From: Nothophaeocryptopus gaeumannii
Lineage: Eukaryota > Ascomycota > Dothideomycetes > Mycosphaerellales > Mycosphaerellaceae
DNA length: 64,000 nt
Assembly (NCBI GenBank): GCA_031771865.1
Contig: JASISA010000002.1
Coordinates: 620,001-684,000 of the forward strand
Direction of reading: 5' to 3'
In this document: one piece after another, positions 9,913-19,193 of the stretch
Position numbering within the stretch: position 1 is the stretch's first letter
Layout: every line of letters starts with the position of its first letter
Program-made: the position numbers and the translations under genes
The notes under the pieces: model-generated
The model's database searches: none
Seen by the model: the letters and a program-made list of their open reading frames with translations, nothing else
What the model was told of the DNA's origin: nothing

Positions 9913-10706
9913 CATTCCATCGTGTCGATCATACCATACATCATCTTGTAGACCGACATTGTCTTCCGAGTCCGTCCATAGCTCTTGGCCCTCCATCACA
10001 AAGTTCGTGGTTTTGAGACCTGCAGGCCAGCCGTTGTATGGCGACGTGTGCGTTTTGACCTCCTGATACACATTCCACTTCAAGTTTTGGAAGAGCATCT
10101 CTACCAACGTTCCCAATGGCCATCGCGAAGAGTCGTGGATCATCAGATGCAGCGGAAATATGTGCCACGGATGATAGACCTCTAATTTGAAGTCACCGGA
10201 GACGGATCGATCGGTGAACAGCATGCGCCGCCAGGAAGCCTCAGGGCGATCCCATGCCAGTGGCAAGCATGATGCGATTGAGTTAAGAACAAAGTGTGCA
10301 GTTTCAAGACCGTTGAAGCAGTCGTGAAGGACTTCCTCTAGAGTCTCCAGAACCGGACTCTGCTGGATCTCCACTGGACTGTCGAAATCACTGGTGGTCC
10401 AGATGCAGTCCCAAGCTGCAGTTTCCGCAAGTGGAGTCGTGTCGAGGTGCCGATAAGTGTTGATTTTGTAGCGTATCAGAGCCTTGCTGGTGTGCGGACC
10501 AGCTAAAGGGCTCCTCCAGGAAAAGAAGTGTACAGTGCGGACCTCTGGCTTGAAGAAGAGCTTGCGCTGACAGTTGATCGACAATGCGATAGCGTCGGGA
10601 ATAACGCACTCGCCCGCTGGGAGATGAGTAGGTCGCGCATCGGCAGCTGAAGGGGAACATTCTCGAGGAGCTCGGCGGTGTCGAAGACGCGGTCTTTCGC
10701 CGACAT
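9886..10706 (-). pseudogene. F-box protein gene with frameshift inside the F-box
   Basis: From ATG 10706 the frame begins MSAKDRVFDTAELLENVPLQ and LPMRDLLISQR, a standard fungal F-box start (ELLENILLxLPMRDLLxSQRV). The expected remainder of the F-box, ending INCQRKLFF, is in another frame, continuing 232 codons to 9886. Between the QR codon and the CQR codon there are 41 nt, whereas the paralogous copy at 27.5 kb has 42. One base is therefore missing and no ordinary intron explains it. The downstream frame is otherwise open and ends just inside the Diels-Alderase-like relic. Interpretation: recently inactivated F-box gene, or a sequencing error at about 10585-10625. F-box proteins recruit substrates to SCF ubiquitin ligases. 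Confidence 0.65.
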
Positions 10707-10977
10707 GGTGCTGGCTGAAACAGGCGCTTCGTGTTTGTCTGGACCCGCGCCAGCCGTGATCGCGGCAAGTGAGTGCGTTGTTTGTTGTGTCGATTGAATG
10801 TTTCAGTGAAGTTGCCGCGAGCGGCCACCATCGAATTTGAAACTAGTGAAGTTCAAATACGCCAAGCCCTTCACATGAACTTTGGGCTATCTCTCAGAAC
10901 CCTTCCTCTCTCAGCTCTAGCCACAGATGCTGCGCTGAGTGTTTTAAACTCCCGACTCATCTGAAGCTGCGGCCCAG

Positions 10978-11793
10978 ATGAGAGTAACTCGCCGATTTGA
11001 TGCCTCCATGGCGAAGATAAAGTCCACTATCTCAACTGCAAAACGTCACCACAATAGCGGCAGCCACGACTATGCGACACAGCCTGACTGTCGCCTACTC
11101 ATGCTCCCCGCCGAGCTGCGTAACAAGATCTATCGCCTCGTAGTCGTCTCCACTGATAGCTTAAACCCTCTCTCTTTGCGGATCTTGCGCAACCCGACCA
11201 TCGCGAACACATGCCGCCAGATCGAAGCCGAGGCACTGTACATTTTCTTCACCGAGAACTGGTTCAATGTATCGATCACCTTCGACGCCAGATGGCATCT
11301 CATGCCGATGGTCTCGTCTGCATTCACCAAGCGCTGGGCGAACAGAGCAGGAAACCTCGCGGGTCCGGTGAGAAACGTCAGCTTCGACACCGGTCATCGT
11401 TGGAATCTCTCACGGGACTCTGCCCGCATAATGACTCCGGGCAGCGAGAATCCAAGCGGGATGGGGCTATTGTCGGTTGACGAGCTATGGCGCTTTCAAA
11501 TCGCTTGGCGTCCCGAGGTCTTCTCTACCTCACAGACCGGAATTGTGTTCGTTCAGGACTATCTTTTCAAGGCCAGACGCCGCGATCCTGAGGCAACGGA
11601 GCTCTCTCTCGTGGGGGTAATGAGCATCCAAAAGGCTATGGGTAACGAATTCTGCACGCCGCTTGTTCAATGGCTGATTAGGCACATCATCGTTCGACTG
11701 TCGGACAAGAACCGCGAAAGGATTGCAGATTGCTTGCAGCGCATCGGGAAGTGGCTGGATGAGAAGTGCCAGGGGTCTGGCGATGGTTCCTGA
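10978..11793 (+). CDS. F-box-like 'LPAELR' family protein
   Basis: Intact 271-codon frame from ATG 10978; a second in-frame Met lies ten codons further on. Around residues 39-52 it carries LLMLPAELRNKIYRLVV, the short F-box-like signature of a family expanded in Pezizomycotina, followed by NTCRQIEAEALYIFFTENWF (the usual 'xCRQIxxEAxxxFY' second block). The rest has no recognised domain and no signal peptide or membrane segment. Proteins of this type are generally annotated as F-box-like or 2EXR domain proteins of unknown substrate. It is divergent from the frameshifted F-box gene (271 bp between starts) and belongs to the same broad class as the four genes at 33.8-38.0 kb. Confidence 0.7.
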   Translation: MRVTRRFDASMAKIKSTISTAKRHHNSGSHDYATQPDCRLLMLPAELRNKIYRLVVVSTDSLNPLSLRILRNPTIANTCRQIEAEALYIFFTENWFNVSITFDARWHLMPMVSSAFTKRWANRAGNLAGPVRNVSFDTGHRWNLSRDSARIMTPGSENPSGMGLLSVDELWRFQIAWRPEVFSTSQTGIVFVQDYLFKARRRDPEATELSLVGVMSIQKAMGNEFCTPLVQWLIRHIIVRLSDKNRERIADCLQRIGKWLDEKCQGSGDGS

Positions 11794-12303
11794 GAGCCTT
11801 GGACGGGCGAGGCGGGCACAATCACGGCAGCGGGATTCTGCAGTTCTTCTTCTTCTCAAATCTTGAAGCACTTCGTACTTGCCAAGAGTTTCTGCAGATG
11901 TTTGTGCCAGCTTCATTGCACATGAATCTGTCCGACCTCCAGGACCTGTCGCATTTCGGCTACAAATGTGCAATGTCGCCCGTCGTCTTCCCGTCTCTTC
12001 CATTCTGGTATCGTCCATTGGGCAATCGGAGAATCCTCCGCATGCACGTGCCAGCCTACTCGTCATTGAGATCACCAACCCGCGACGCCAAGATTGATGC
12101 TCTGAAGAGTCAAGAAGGCTCCAATGGCTGCGTTGAAAACGAGTTTTGCAAACTTTCTGGTGCTATCGAAGAACTCATCACTATCCGGAACGCCCTGCGT
12201 GTGCGTATTATACAGTATTGTTGGTCATGATCGATCTCATCAAGAAGTATCCCAGCACGCCGGCAAAGCAATCAAAATACGCGTCAAACACATCTCTTGC
12301 CTA
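11794..12303. other. Convergent intergenic region, nothing recognised
   Basis: Frames here (for example 11766-12230, +) lack domains and overlap the end of the preceding gene. It lies between two converging genes and probably holds their 3' ends. Confidence 0.4.
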
Positions 12304-12944
12304 CTACGCTCCTTGTCTGGCCTTCTCGGCACAAATGAGAGCAATGATCCTGCTCAATTCGGCGCTCTGTGCAGCGTGCTCTTTCACAATCTTCTCGTCG
12401 ACCCCCTCGCTCTTCGAAAGCTCGGCGCTGGACTTCAGCATTCGGTTCTGCAGTTGAAGCATCTTCTGGAGGGTGTTGTCGAGGAACGGCGCTGAAAAGG
12501 CGACGGAATCGCCGGTGTTGTTGAGTCTCATCTCCAACTTGCGAGGCTTCTTCTTCTCCTCCACTGCCGAGACCTCAGCCTCGTGCGGCTTCTGCCTGAA
12601 TATAATGGTTAGCTAATCAAACCTTAAATGACACGCTAACAATTCGATTCCAAGACACACCTTTCGACGAACGTGATGCTCTCCGCCATCTCAGCAACAC
12701 GGTTTGCTATACGATTCGCCATGATAGCATATGCGGAAGTTACACCTCCACTGCTCGGGCTGTCTCCTGCCACTGACGAAGCCTTGTTCTGGACTGGAGC
12801 TGCTGCCTTTTGAGGTGCCTTTGCTACGCCATTCGGCACGGACTTCTTGACGGCTGGAGTGGTCCTCTTGATGGGTGCTCGCGGCGCCGCTGGCTTCCTC
12901 GGGAAACCATTAACGTGTGGTGCCGAGTGCACTGCTGTCGCCAT
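12304..12944 (-). CDS. Small helical protein of unknown function
   Basis: Two exons, 12944-12661 and 12595-12304, give 191 aa; the 65-bp intron has GT..AG ends and a GCTAAC branch site and restores the frame exactly. The first ~70 residues are Pro/Ala/Lys-rich and basic (APRAPIKRTTPAVKKS). The rest is predicted helical: AYAIMANRIANRVAEMAESI, then FLDNTLQKMLQLQNRMLKSS and an AEL/IIALICAEKARQ end, resembling a coiled-coil scaffold subunit. I do not recognise the family. A basic disordered N-terminus plus heptad-like helices would suit a kinetochore, dynactin or BLOC-type small subunit, but this is only a guess. An earlier in-frame Met (13091) would add 49 unconserved-looking residues, so I prefer 12944. 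Confidence 0.65.
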
Positions 12945-13467
12945 ATCGCTCGTCTGCTGTTGTGCTGGAGGGATTCTTCGCGTGCGACTGGGTTGATCGT
13001 GGCTCCTTCGAAGAAAATCTGTGGCGTTTCGATGCAGGAACGAAGAGAGGCGTCTCAAGAAACTGGGTCGAGAAACGTGACGTTCACGCAAATATGATGC
13101 AGCAAAAGAGTCAGTAAGTACGATTAATCTCCTTTTCGTGGCCAGAACTGTGTTCGCTGAATGCCAGGAGTCGCCTCACGGAGCTACGTCAGAGCGGACC
13201 GCCTGGACGTCGAATCCGGGACGTAAAACAGGGATGTCTGCCCACCACATGCTCCAGCTGATCACAACGATCATGCCGTGTGGCTGAACGCTTTGGTTCT
13301 GCATGGCTCCTACGTGGCAGGGATATTGATGTCGGTGGCAAGGCGTGGCGTAGACATCTCTTGTTGTCGAGCCTCATCGTCGTACATGAGGCAATCAGAA
13401 ACTAACAGCAACTATGTCGGTCTCGTGAGAGCCGTGAGACGAGAGCCGTTGTTTTTCGCCTATCACC
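12945..13467. promoter_or_regulatory. Divergent intergenic region
   Basis: 523 bp between the start codons of the minus-strand small helical protein (12944) and the plus-strand acyltransferase (13468). It must hold both promoters. I see no specific site. Confidence 0.4.
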
Positions 13468-15510
13468 ATGGCTATGACTGCGAAACCGCCGACGAAAGGC
13501 GTCACCCAGGCCGGAGTGAGCCTGAAGTCTGGAATTGACAATCCTAATCCGATTCAACATGGCGGAATGGGACAAGCTGAACGAGCCTTCTCAGCGGGTT
13601 CGACGTTTCTGTCGGGAATCATGGCAATATCAGCATCACAATTTATTGGTGCACCTCTCAAACTCATCGATGCCAAATTCTACGAAGCGTACATGGCCTG
13701 GACGAAAGAGTCTTTCGCAGTACTCGTGACGACCATCACTCAGTGGTGGGCACCTACAGTCGTGCGGGTCAGCGGCGATGAGAGCATGAAGGGCCAGCTT
13801 TTTCAAATGGATGACGGAAGTCTTAGATGCAATTTCCCGCATCGACTTATATTGATGGGCAATCATCAGCTCTACACAGACTGGCTATATCTGTGGTGGA
13901 TAGCTTACACGAACAAGATGCATGGCCGGATCTACATCATCTTGAAGGAAAGCTTGAAGCAGCTTCCCATCATCGGCTGGGGAATGCAGTTCTACAACTT
14001 CATCTTCTTGAGTCGGAAATGGGAGCAGGATCGATACAAGTTCAAGAAGCATCTCGATCATCTGAAGAACCCAAAGGACCCCATGTGGCTATTGATCTTT
14101 CCTGAAGGCACGAACTTGTCGCAAGTCACAAGAGAGAAGTCGGCGAGTTGGTCGAAGAAGACAGGAATCCCGGACATGAAGCATCAGCTTTTACCGCGAT
14201 CGACCGGACTTCAATTCTGCCTGCAAGAGATGAGGCCGACAACGAATTGGCTCTACGACTGTACGATAGCCTATGAAGGTGTACCCAAGGGTCTATATGG
14301 ACAAGACGTGTTCACGTTGAAGTCTTCGCTGTTTGAAGGAAGACCGCCGAAGTCTGTCAACATGTATTTCCGGCGTTTTAAAATATCTGAGATCCCTTAC
14401 CAAGATGGTGATCAGTTCTCGCGATGGCTTGTGAATCGCTGGCGAGAGAAAGACTACTTGCTGGAATACTACTACAAATTTGGCAACTTTCCAGCAGAAG
14501 ATCCCGCGAAGGCTATGCTTGCTGCTGAGGGCAAGAGAGAGCCAAATTCCGCCAAGGCAATATCGACATCGATGAAAGGTGGCGGATGGGACGAATTCTT
14601 GAGCATCTTCGGGCCTATCACTACCGCCGCTGGAGCTATGTCAAGCGTGGATCTGACAGAGCCGCTCAACTTTGACGAAATGATGAGAAAGGTGGCTCAA
14701 TCACAGCAGTTCAATCTGCTGAGTATTGGCAAAGCACCGAAGGCACCCGTCAGCGAGGAAGCGATACGCCGAGCGCTCCTAGCTGCGAATAAGAAGAATC
14801 CTTTGCCTAACAAAGTCCTCGATCGCTTGCTGAAAGCACCACCGAAAACACAAGCGGAAATGAAGCAGACCCTCCAGAACTCAGGGAACCCGACAATCGC
14901 GAAGAAAGCCGCAGAAGCGCCGGCTGCCGACAAAGCACTGCCAAATGATGCCCAAAAGGCTGCGATGCAAGTTGCTAGACAGACCGTGACAGCGGAACCC
15001 GCGGCATCGACACCGGCCGAGAACGTGCAGAAGGGAATGCCACTGGCAAACATGGAGAGTATGATCACTCGACCTTTGACGACAATGGCTGTGCACACTG
15101 CAGGAGCTCAACTCAAGAATCTGGCATCCCAAAGAGCAAAGGCAAAGGGCACAGCGTTGCCAGGTCAAGCCGCCACGACTGCTCAAAAGCCAGCAGTCAC
15201 GAATGCAGCTACGAAGCAAGCAAATATGCCTTCGAAGCTACCTAATGGCTTTGTGAATAGAAAGTCTTCTTCGGCAAAAGCAGCTTCTGCCAGTGGCGGT
15301 CCAACGAAGCTGTCACTCGCGAAAGCCGCTCCGCCGAAAAAAGCAGCTTCAGTCCAGACCGCTCCAACACCGGCAGCCAAACGACCTGTATCCGCGAAAC
15401 TGCCACCCACTTCAAACGCTGCCATCAGAGCAGCCACGAAGGCGAAACGAACAGCCAACTCCAAACCACTCGGCACACCGAAGTACGCGAACGGGAGGCT
15501 CCCAGGATGA
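13468..15510 (+). CDS. Lysophospholipid/1-acylglycerol-phosphate acyltransferase with long Ala/Lys-rich tail
   Basis: Single-exon 680-aa frame. The PlsC/LPLAT domain occupies about residues 45-350. Its catalytic motif NHQLYTDW at residues 132-139 gives H-x4-D (H133, D138). The glycerolipid-binding motif is FPEGTNLS at about residues 211-218. Hydrophobic stretches near residues 45-90 and 160-180 fit membrane anchoring in the ER. The arrangement resembles fungal Cst26/Psi1-type acyltransferases, which remodel phosphatidylinositol, and the vertebrate LCLAT/AGPAT3-5 group. The last ~280 residues are disordered and rich in Ala, Lys, Pro and Thr, far longer than the catalytic core needs. The enzyme transfers a fatty acyl chain from CoA to a lysophospholipid; the head-group specificity is not readable. 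Confidence 0.88.
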   Translation: MAMTAKPPTKGVTQAGVSLKSGIDNPNPIQHGGMGQAERAFSAGSTFLSGIMAISASQFIGAPLKLIDAKFYEAYMAWTKESFAVLVTTITQWWAPTVVRVSGDESMKGQLFQMDDGSLRCNFPHRLILMGNHQLYTDWLYLWWIAYTNKMHGRIYIILKESLKQLPIIGWGMQFYNFIFLSRKWEQDRYKFKKHLDHLKNPKDPMWLLIFPEGTNLSQVTREKSASWSKKTGIPDMKHQLLPRSTGLQFCLQEMRPTTNWLYDCTIAYEGVPKGLYGQDVFTLKSSLFEGRPPKSVNMYFRRFKISEIPYQDGDQFSRWLVNRWREKDYLLEYYYKFGNFPAEDPAKAMLAAEGKREPNSAKAISTSMKGGGWDEFLSIFGPITTAAGAMSSVDLTEPLNFDEMMRKVAQSQQFNLLSIGKAPKAPVSEEAIRRALLAANKKNPLPNKVLDRLLKAPPKTQAEMKQTLQNSGNPTIAKKAAEAPAADKALPNDAQKAAMQVARQTVTAEPAASTPAENVQKGMPLANMESMITRPLTTMAVHTAGAQLKNLASQRAKAKGTALPGQAATTAQKPAVTNAATKQANMPSKLPNGFVNRKSSSAKAASASGGPTKLSLAKAAPPKKAASVQTAPTPAAKRPVSAKLPPTSNAAIRAATKAKRTANSKPLGTPKYANGRLPG

Positions 15511-16196
15511 AGCCTGATGACTCTGTACTCTTTTGGCATGACAATGCATTCTTGTAGCGTTTACGCATTGAGATGACACTACTTCTGCACGATATCAGGG
15601 CAAAGGAACACAGAGCTTGCGACTTTACGACTTGTGTGGTCGATATATCCCTGTCACACTTGGCAGCTGACGTTGGCATTCGCACAATTTGAGTTAGCGC
15701 CACGGAAAGTCAAATCAGTGAAGAAAGGTTACGAGCGCGTGGCTGCTGCCATACAAATTACAAGCTCGAGGAGATGTTTCGCGTGTCACAGGATGATTCC
15801 TTTGTAGAGTGTAATTGCTCGGTGGCGAATGATGGAGTGAGGGGGGCGTATGCAGGAGATGCAGGGATCTGCCTTGGTCAAGTGAGTGGAAGTGTGGCTC
15901 AGATTCCAGGTTTCACGCAACGACTCGCGTGGAATGACGTCGGTTGGGGAATCAGTGGAACGGGATACAGGACCACAGAATGCATTCGATCGAAGGGTCT
16001 TTGGATGACAGGATTGCAGCTTGGCCAGGGTGATCGAGACGTGCTTCTGTGGAATTGTCTGCCGAGTGATTCAACTTTGAGTAAGTTGTGCTCATGGTTT
16101 GTTGACTCTGACATCTTCAACTATCTCCTATACATTACATATCCCAAAGACTAAGCAAGGCAACGAGTAATATTCAGAACAACGTAATCAATCACC
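15511..16196. other. Intergenic, no gene supported
   Basis: Contains one open frame from an ATG (15774-16154, +, 126 codons) with no domain, signal peptide or obvious composition bias; I do not call it. The rest includes the promoter of the gene at 16197. Confidence 0.35.
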
Positions 16197-17000
16197 ATGC
16201 TGCAGTGGGCAAAGGACTGGGCAGAAGACAAAATCGCCGGCTATGCGAAAACCGGCATCCAAGCCGGCGGCAGTCTCGCGGGCAACGCAGTAGGGGGCGC
16301 AGGCTCCTTCATCGAGACCTCAGGGAAAGCCGTAGGAACCGGTGCGAGTGGTATGCTATCTTCAAGTCGAAACATGTATCACTGATAGTATCTGAGTCTA
16401 GGAATTGCAGGCGCGATCGGCGGTGTTGGGAACTATGTCAACGGATATGGAGACTGGGTCAAGAACTCGATGGCGGCGGATGGGCCTGTCAGTGGATCGG
16501 CGGAGAAGAAGACGGCTGTCAAGCCCACGAATGCTGTGAAGAAGGCTGGCCCTGTTGGAGCGCAGAGTGCGAAGGCGTTGTCTGCTCCAGGAACACGATC
16601 TAGTTCGACTTCGAGCTTGCCGAAGACGTCGATGCCTTCGAAACCTCCTCCGTCGACAAACCGTAATCTTCCTGCGAAGAAGCCTGCTTCTACTTCTGCT
16701 TCTACAGCACCACCTACATCGAAACGTCCTGCCATCTCTACCAGTCAAAGCCAGAAGACAGCGGATGGGAAGGTCAGAGTCAGCTCTGCTTCTCGCCCGA
16801 CACCTGTCAAGCCGGGCAATTCGACCACGCCGTCGAAGCCATCGACAAATGGTGTCACGAAGCCCACAACGGGTTCGACCGGAATGACGAGGCCGACGCC
16901 TGTGAGGGCGCCTGTTTCGACACGACAGAGCCCAACCAGGGCAGATGGCAAGGTCAAGATCTCGGCGGAGAGTCGACCACGGCCCGTAAAGGCAAACTGA
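16197..17000 (+). CDS. Gly-rich/low-complexity protein of unknown function
   Basis: Two exons, 16197-16350 and 16402-17000, give 250 aa. The 51-bp intron (gtatgc..ctag) is in phase 1 and joins GASG to IAGAIGG. The N-terminal ~80 residues have a Gly/Ala repeat flavour (GIQAGGSLAGNAVGGAG, GKAVGTGASGIAGAIGGVG) ending NYVNGYGDWVKN. This suggests an amphipathic, perhaps membrane-associated, segment. From residue ~85 the protein is a disordered Ser/Thr/Pro/Lys tail with two copies of a DGKV(R/K)(V/I)S(S/A) motif, about residues 182 and 239. No catalytic domain is visible. Same strand as the acyltransferase, 0.7 kb downstream; both have long basic low-complexity tails, but no shared function is implied. 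Confidence 0.65.
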
Positions 17001-17401
17001 GCAAAATTGTCTTTTTGATTTGGTGAGAAGCATCGGAGTTTGGGTTGGATGCCAGGCCAAAACGAACGTTGTATGAGTATATCATGATGGCGCAGCTAGC
17101 TAAAGCGTTCCAGCAGGATACAGTCGCTGTATGCATGATCTTTGAACGTTTGGAGCATGACTGGACGACAGCTTGTGAGTGTTTCTGTCGCCTTCTGGTT
17201 CTGGGTCAGCATTGTGAAAGCTTGTTCTACTGGCTGAGGACTGGTGACATCGAGGTATTCTCAGAGAACTTAACAACAGACAGTCTTGTTAAAGTGACGA
17301 ACATCTATGCCATCAACTCTTCAAGACACCCAAAAAAGCTTCACACGCTACCACACCCACCCAAATCTGGAGATCGTAGATTCTGATACCAATACCTCAA
17401 G
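17001..17401. other. Intergenic, nothing recognised
   Basis: 401 bp between two plus-strand genes. No domain-bearing frame; it includes the promoter of the gene at 17402. Confidence 0.35.
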
Positions 17402-17743
17402 ATGCCACACGCAACACCATCCAGCCAAATCAACGACCTCGACCTCGGCGGGACCATTACCTCACTAGCCGCTCTCCTCACGATGACAGTCGTACTCTGC
17501 TACCCACGCTACTGCCAATATGGCGAAAATCCAGCTCGCCTCGCGAATGAGAACGCCGAAAAAGCACGCCGGCACGAGGCTAAGATGAGAAAGGCGGAGC
17601 AGGAACACGAGGAGATGCTCATCATACATGCGAATCGAGATGTGGAGAAAGCGAGGCAGCATGAGGAGGAGATGTATGAGGCGGAGAAGCGGAATGAGAG
17701 GAGGATGGCACAGGTGAAGACTTTTGGGAGGGTCAATGAGTAG
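17402..17743 (+). CDS. Small single-pass membrane, coiled-coil protein
   Basis: Intact 113-codon frame from an ATG in good context. Residues about 16-37 form one hydrophobic segment (GGTITSLAALLTMTVVLCY). The rest (about 45-105) is a highly charged, Glu/Lys/Arg-rich helix (EKARRHEAKMRKAEQEHEEM), likely a coiled coil. No family recognised. It resembles in architecture, not in clear sequence, the two small genes that follow. It could be a small organelle-membrane protein; a chance frame is less likely given the strong heptad-like charge pattern and the membrane span. Confidence 0.5.
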   Translation: MPHATPSSQINDLDLGGTITSLAALLTMTVVLCYPRYCQYGENPARLANENAEKARRHEAKMRKAEQEHEEMLIIHANRDVEKARQHEEEMYEAEKRNERRMAQVKTFGRVNE

Positions 17744-18086
17744 ATGGAACGATGAGGGCTTCGAAGGAAGATGGAGGAGCATGGCGGAAGGAGATGAATG
17801 GGAAATGGGCTTTCCTGTTAGAGAATTTGACAGTATACCTCCGGAGGTTCCTTCCTTGCTCTACTTCTCCGACCGAATGAGCGAGCGATCTCCTAGAGCA
17901 ACCTAAAGGGTCATCATCGCGAAGATTCGTACTGGTCAACAGATAAGGGCGTACTCAGTCCCGTCTTCAAGCACACTCAACCGAAATCTGACATTCTAAA
18001 CTCACGACGTTCTTCATATACGCCCCTACCTCCACGACAAAGCCATCGAAAGCACCACACTTCCACAAGGCTTCCACACCTCACAG
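17744..18086. other. Intergenic, nothing recognised
   Basis: 343 bp with no supported frame; it includes the presumed promoter of the small gene at 18087. Confidence 0.35.
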
Positions 18087-18353
18087 ATGCTGTCACGTCC
18101 CGTAAAAATCTTCGTATGGGGTAAGTTAGGACGTCCTACGTTCCAGCCGCGCAGGCCCAGGTTAATCAATCAACCAGTGCTCACTGCCAACGCCACCGGA
18201 CAAATTGTATACAATCGATAGCACCTCAAACCATCTATATTACGAAGCCGTGAGGAGATAGCAAGGAACAAGGCGGAGTGGGATCGTGGGATTCAGGAAT
18301 TGAAGGAGCAGCTGGGGGTGAAGGTGGATGACGGGAAGGGGAAGAAGAAGTGA
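18087..18353 (+). pseudogene. Small coiled-coil gene, copy A, interrupted by an in-frame TAG
   Basis: Exon 1 (18087-18120) encodes MLSRPVKIFVW. A gtaagt donor and a cag acceptor lead to exon 2 at 18178, which reads VLTANATGQIVYNR, then TAG (18219-18221), then continues in the same frame for 43 more codons (REEIARNKAEWDRGIQELKE ... KGKKK) to a TGA at 18353. The downstream part matches the second small gene (18728-19088) in order and character: short 'MxSRP' start, V..N..GQ(I/V) segment, charged helix, KGK end. So the continuation is real coding ancestry. Either the copy is dead or the TAG is bypassed. The TAG is the end of a 15-base GT..AG stretch (18207-18221), which is too short for a normal intron. 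Confidence 0.45.
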
Positions 18354-18727
18354 GGGAGGATGATAATGGGCAGGAGAGGTGCGATAAATGGAAGGCAGAT
18401 CTAACAGGGTATCTGGGACAAAACATGAACATTCTTCACTCCTCTATATCTTACCCTCACGCTCGAGGAGACCCCCTGCAAGTAGGCCTTCCTTCTATCG
18501 TCGAAAGCTCTTCCTCTTCTCTCCATCTCGAATCAAACAGCCAACCTCCATCACCAACGTGAAAGCTCGGCAACACAAAGACTTCTACTGGACCGCAAGA
18601 AAGGCTAAGAAGCGGACCCAACACACATGTGATAACTCATGGACTTCTTCTTCGCATATGCTTTAACCCACCCACACAACAAACATACCTACCTGTAGAA
18701 TAACACCGCACCTCCCTTCTCTGCAGC
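18354..18727. other. Intergenic, nothing recognised
   Basis: 374 bp between the two related small genes. Pyrimidine-rich patches; no supported frame. Confidence 0.35.
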
Positions 18728-19088
18728 ATGTTTCTTCTGATGTCACGTCCACTTCGGCTCCTCGTATCTGGACCGTCACCCTTCTCTAGCCTTACCCTTC
18801 TCAAAATCCTAATCACTCCTCCCCGTCTTCATCGGAAACCTCATTGGCCAAGTGATATTCTACAAATATTTCGAGAAACCGGACCCTTTTTACGACTATC
18901 TGGTGAGCGAGCAGGAGATGTCACGAGTGTTCCTGGAGGCACAAGCGGAACGGAATAAGGAGATGGCTAAGATGATTAGAAGTTTGGAGAAGCATTTCGG
19001 GATCGATGGGGATGAGGGGAAGGGGAAGAGGCAGGTGAAAAGGGGTCAGGAAACGATGTGGTCAGTAGTCGATGAGACGATCCTGTAG
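18728..19088 (+). CDS. Small coiled-coil gene, copy B, gene model unresolved
   Basis: Starts with in-frame ATGs at 18728 and 18740 (MSRPLRLLVSG, parallel to copy A). The second part, 18825-19088, reads VFIGNLIGQVIFYKYFEKPD, then a charged helix (SEQEMSRVFLEAQAERNKEM) and a KGKRQ-type end. The two parts are in different frames. Copy A has a normal intron at this junction. Here the joining segment (about 18770-18824) has a CTAAT branch-like site and a pyrimidine tract but no GT donor or AG acceptor at the positions that would restore the frame. The copy may have lost its splice sites, use non-canonical ones, or be a pseudogene. A hydrophobic segment followed by a coiled coil suggests a membrane-anchored small protein. 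Confidence 0.45.
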
Positions 19089-19193
19089 GATACAATCTAC
19101 ATACTCCCTCCGCTCTCTACATCCCATGCACATGCGCCAAGTCCATGAACAACGTATCAGCCGTAAACACCATGCACGCAAAGCCTTGAACAC

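Noticed and set aside
10535..10631. GC..AG intron that would bridge the F-box frameshift
   Set aside because: A 47-nt GC..AG segment keeps frame but would delete the second half of the F-box; a base loss is simpler.
15774..16154. 126-codon plus-strand frame between two genes
   Set aside because: Has an ATG but no domain, no signal and no composition bias; not enough to call a gene.
16398..17060. 220-codon minus-strand Arg/Ser-rich frame
   Set aside because: Antisense to the low-complexity gene at 16197-17000; its arginine richness mirrors the Ser/Thr/Pro codons of the plus strand.
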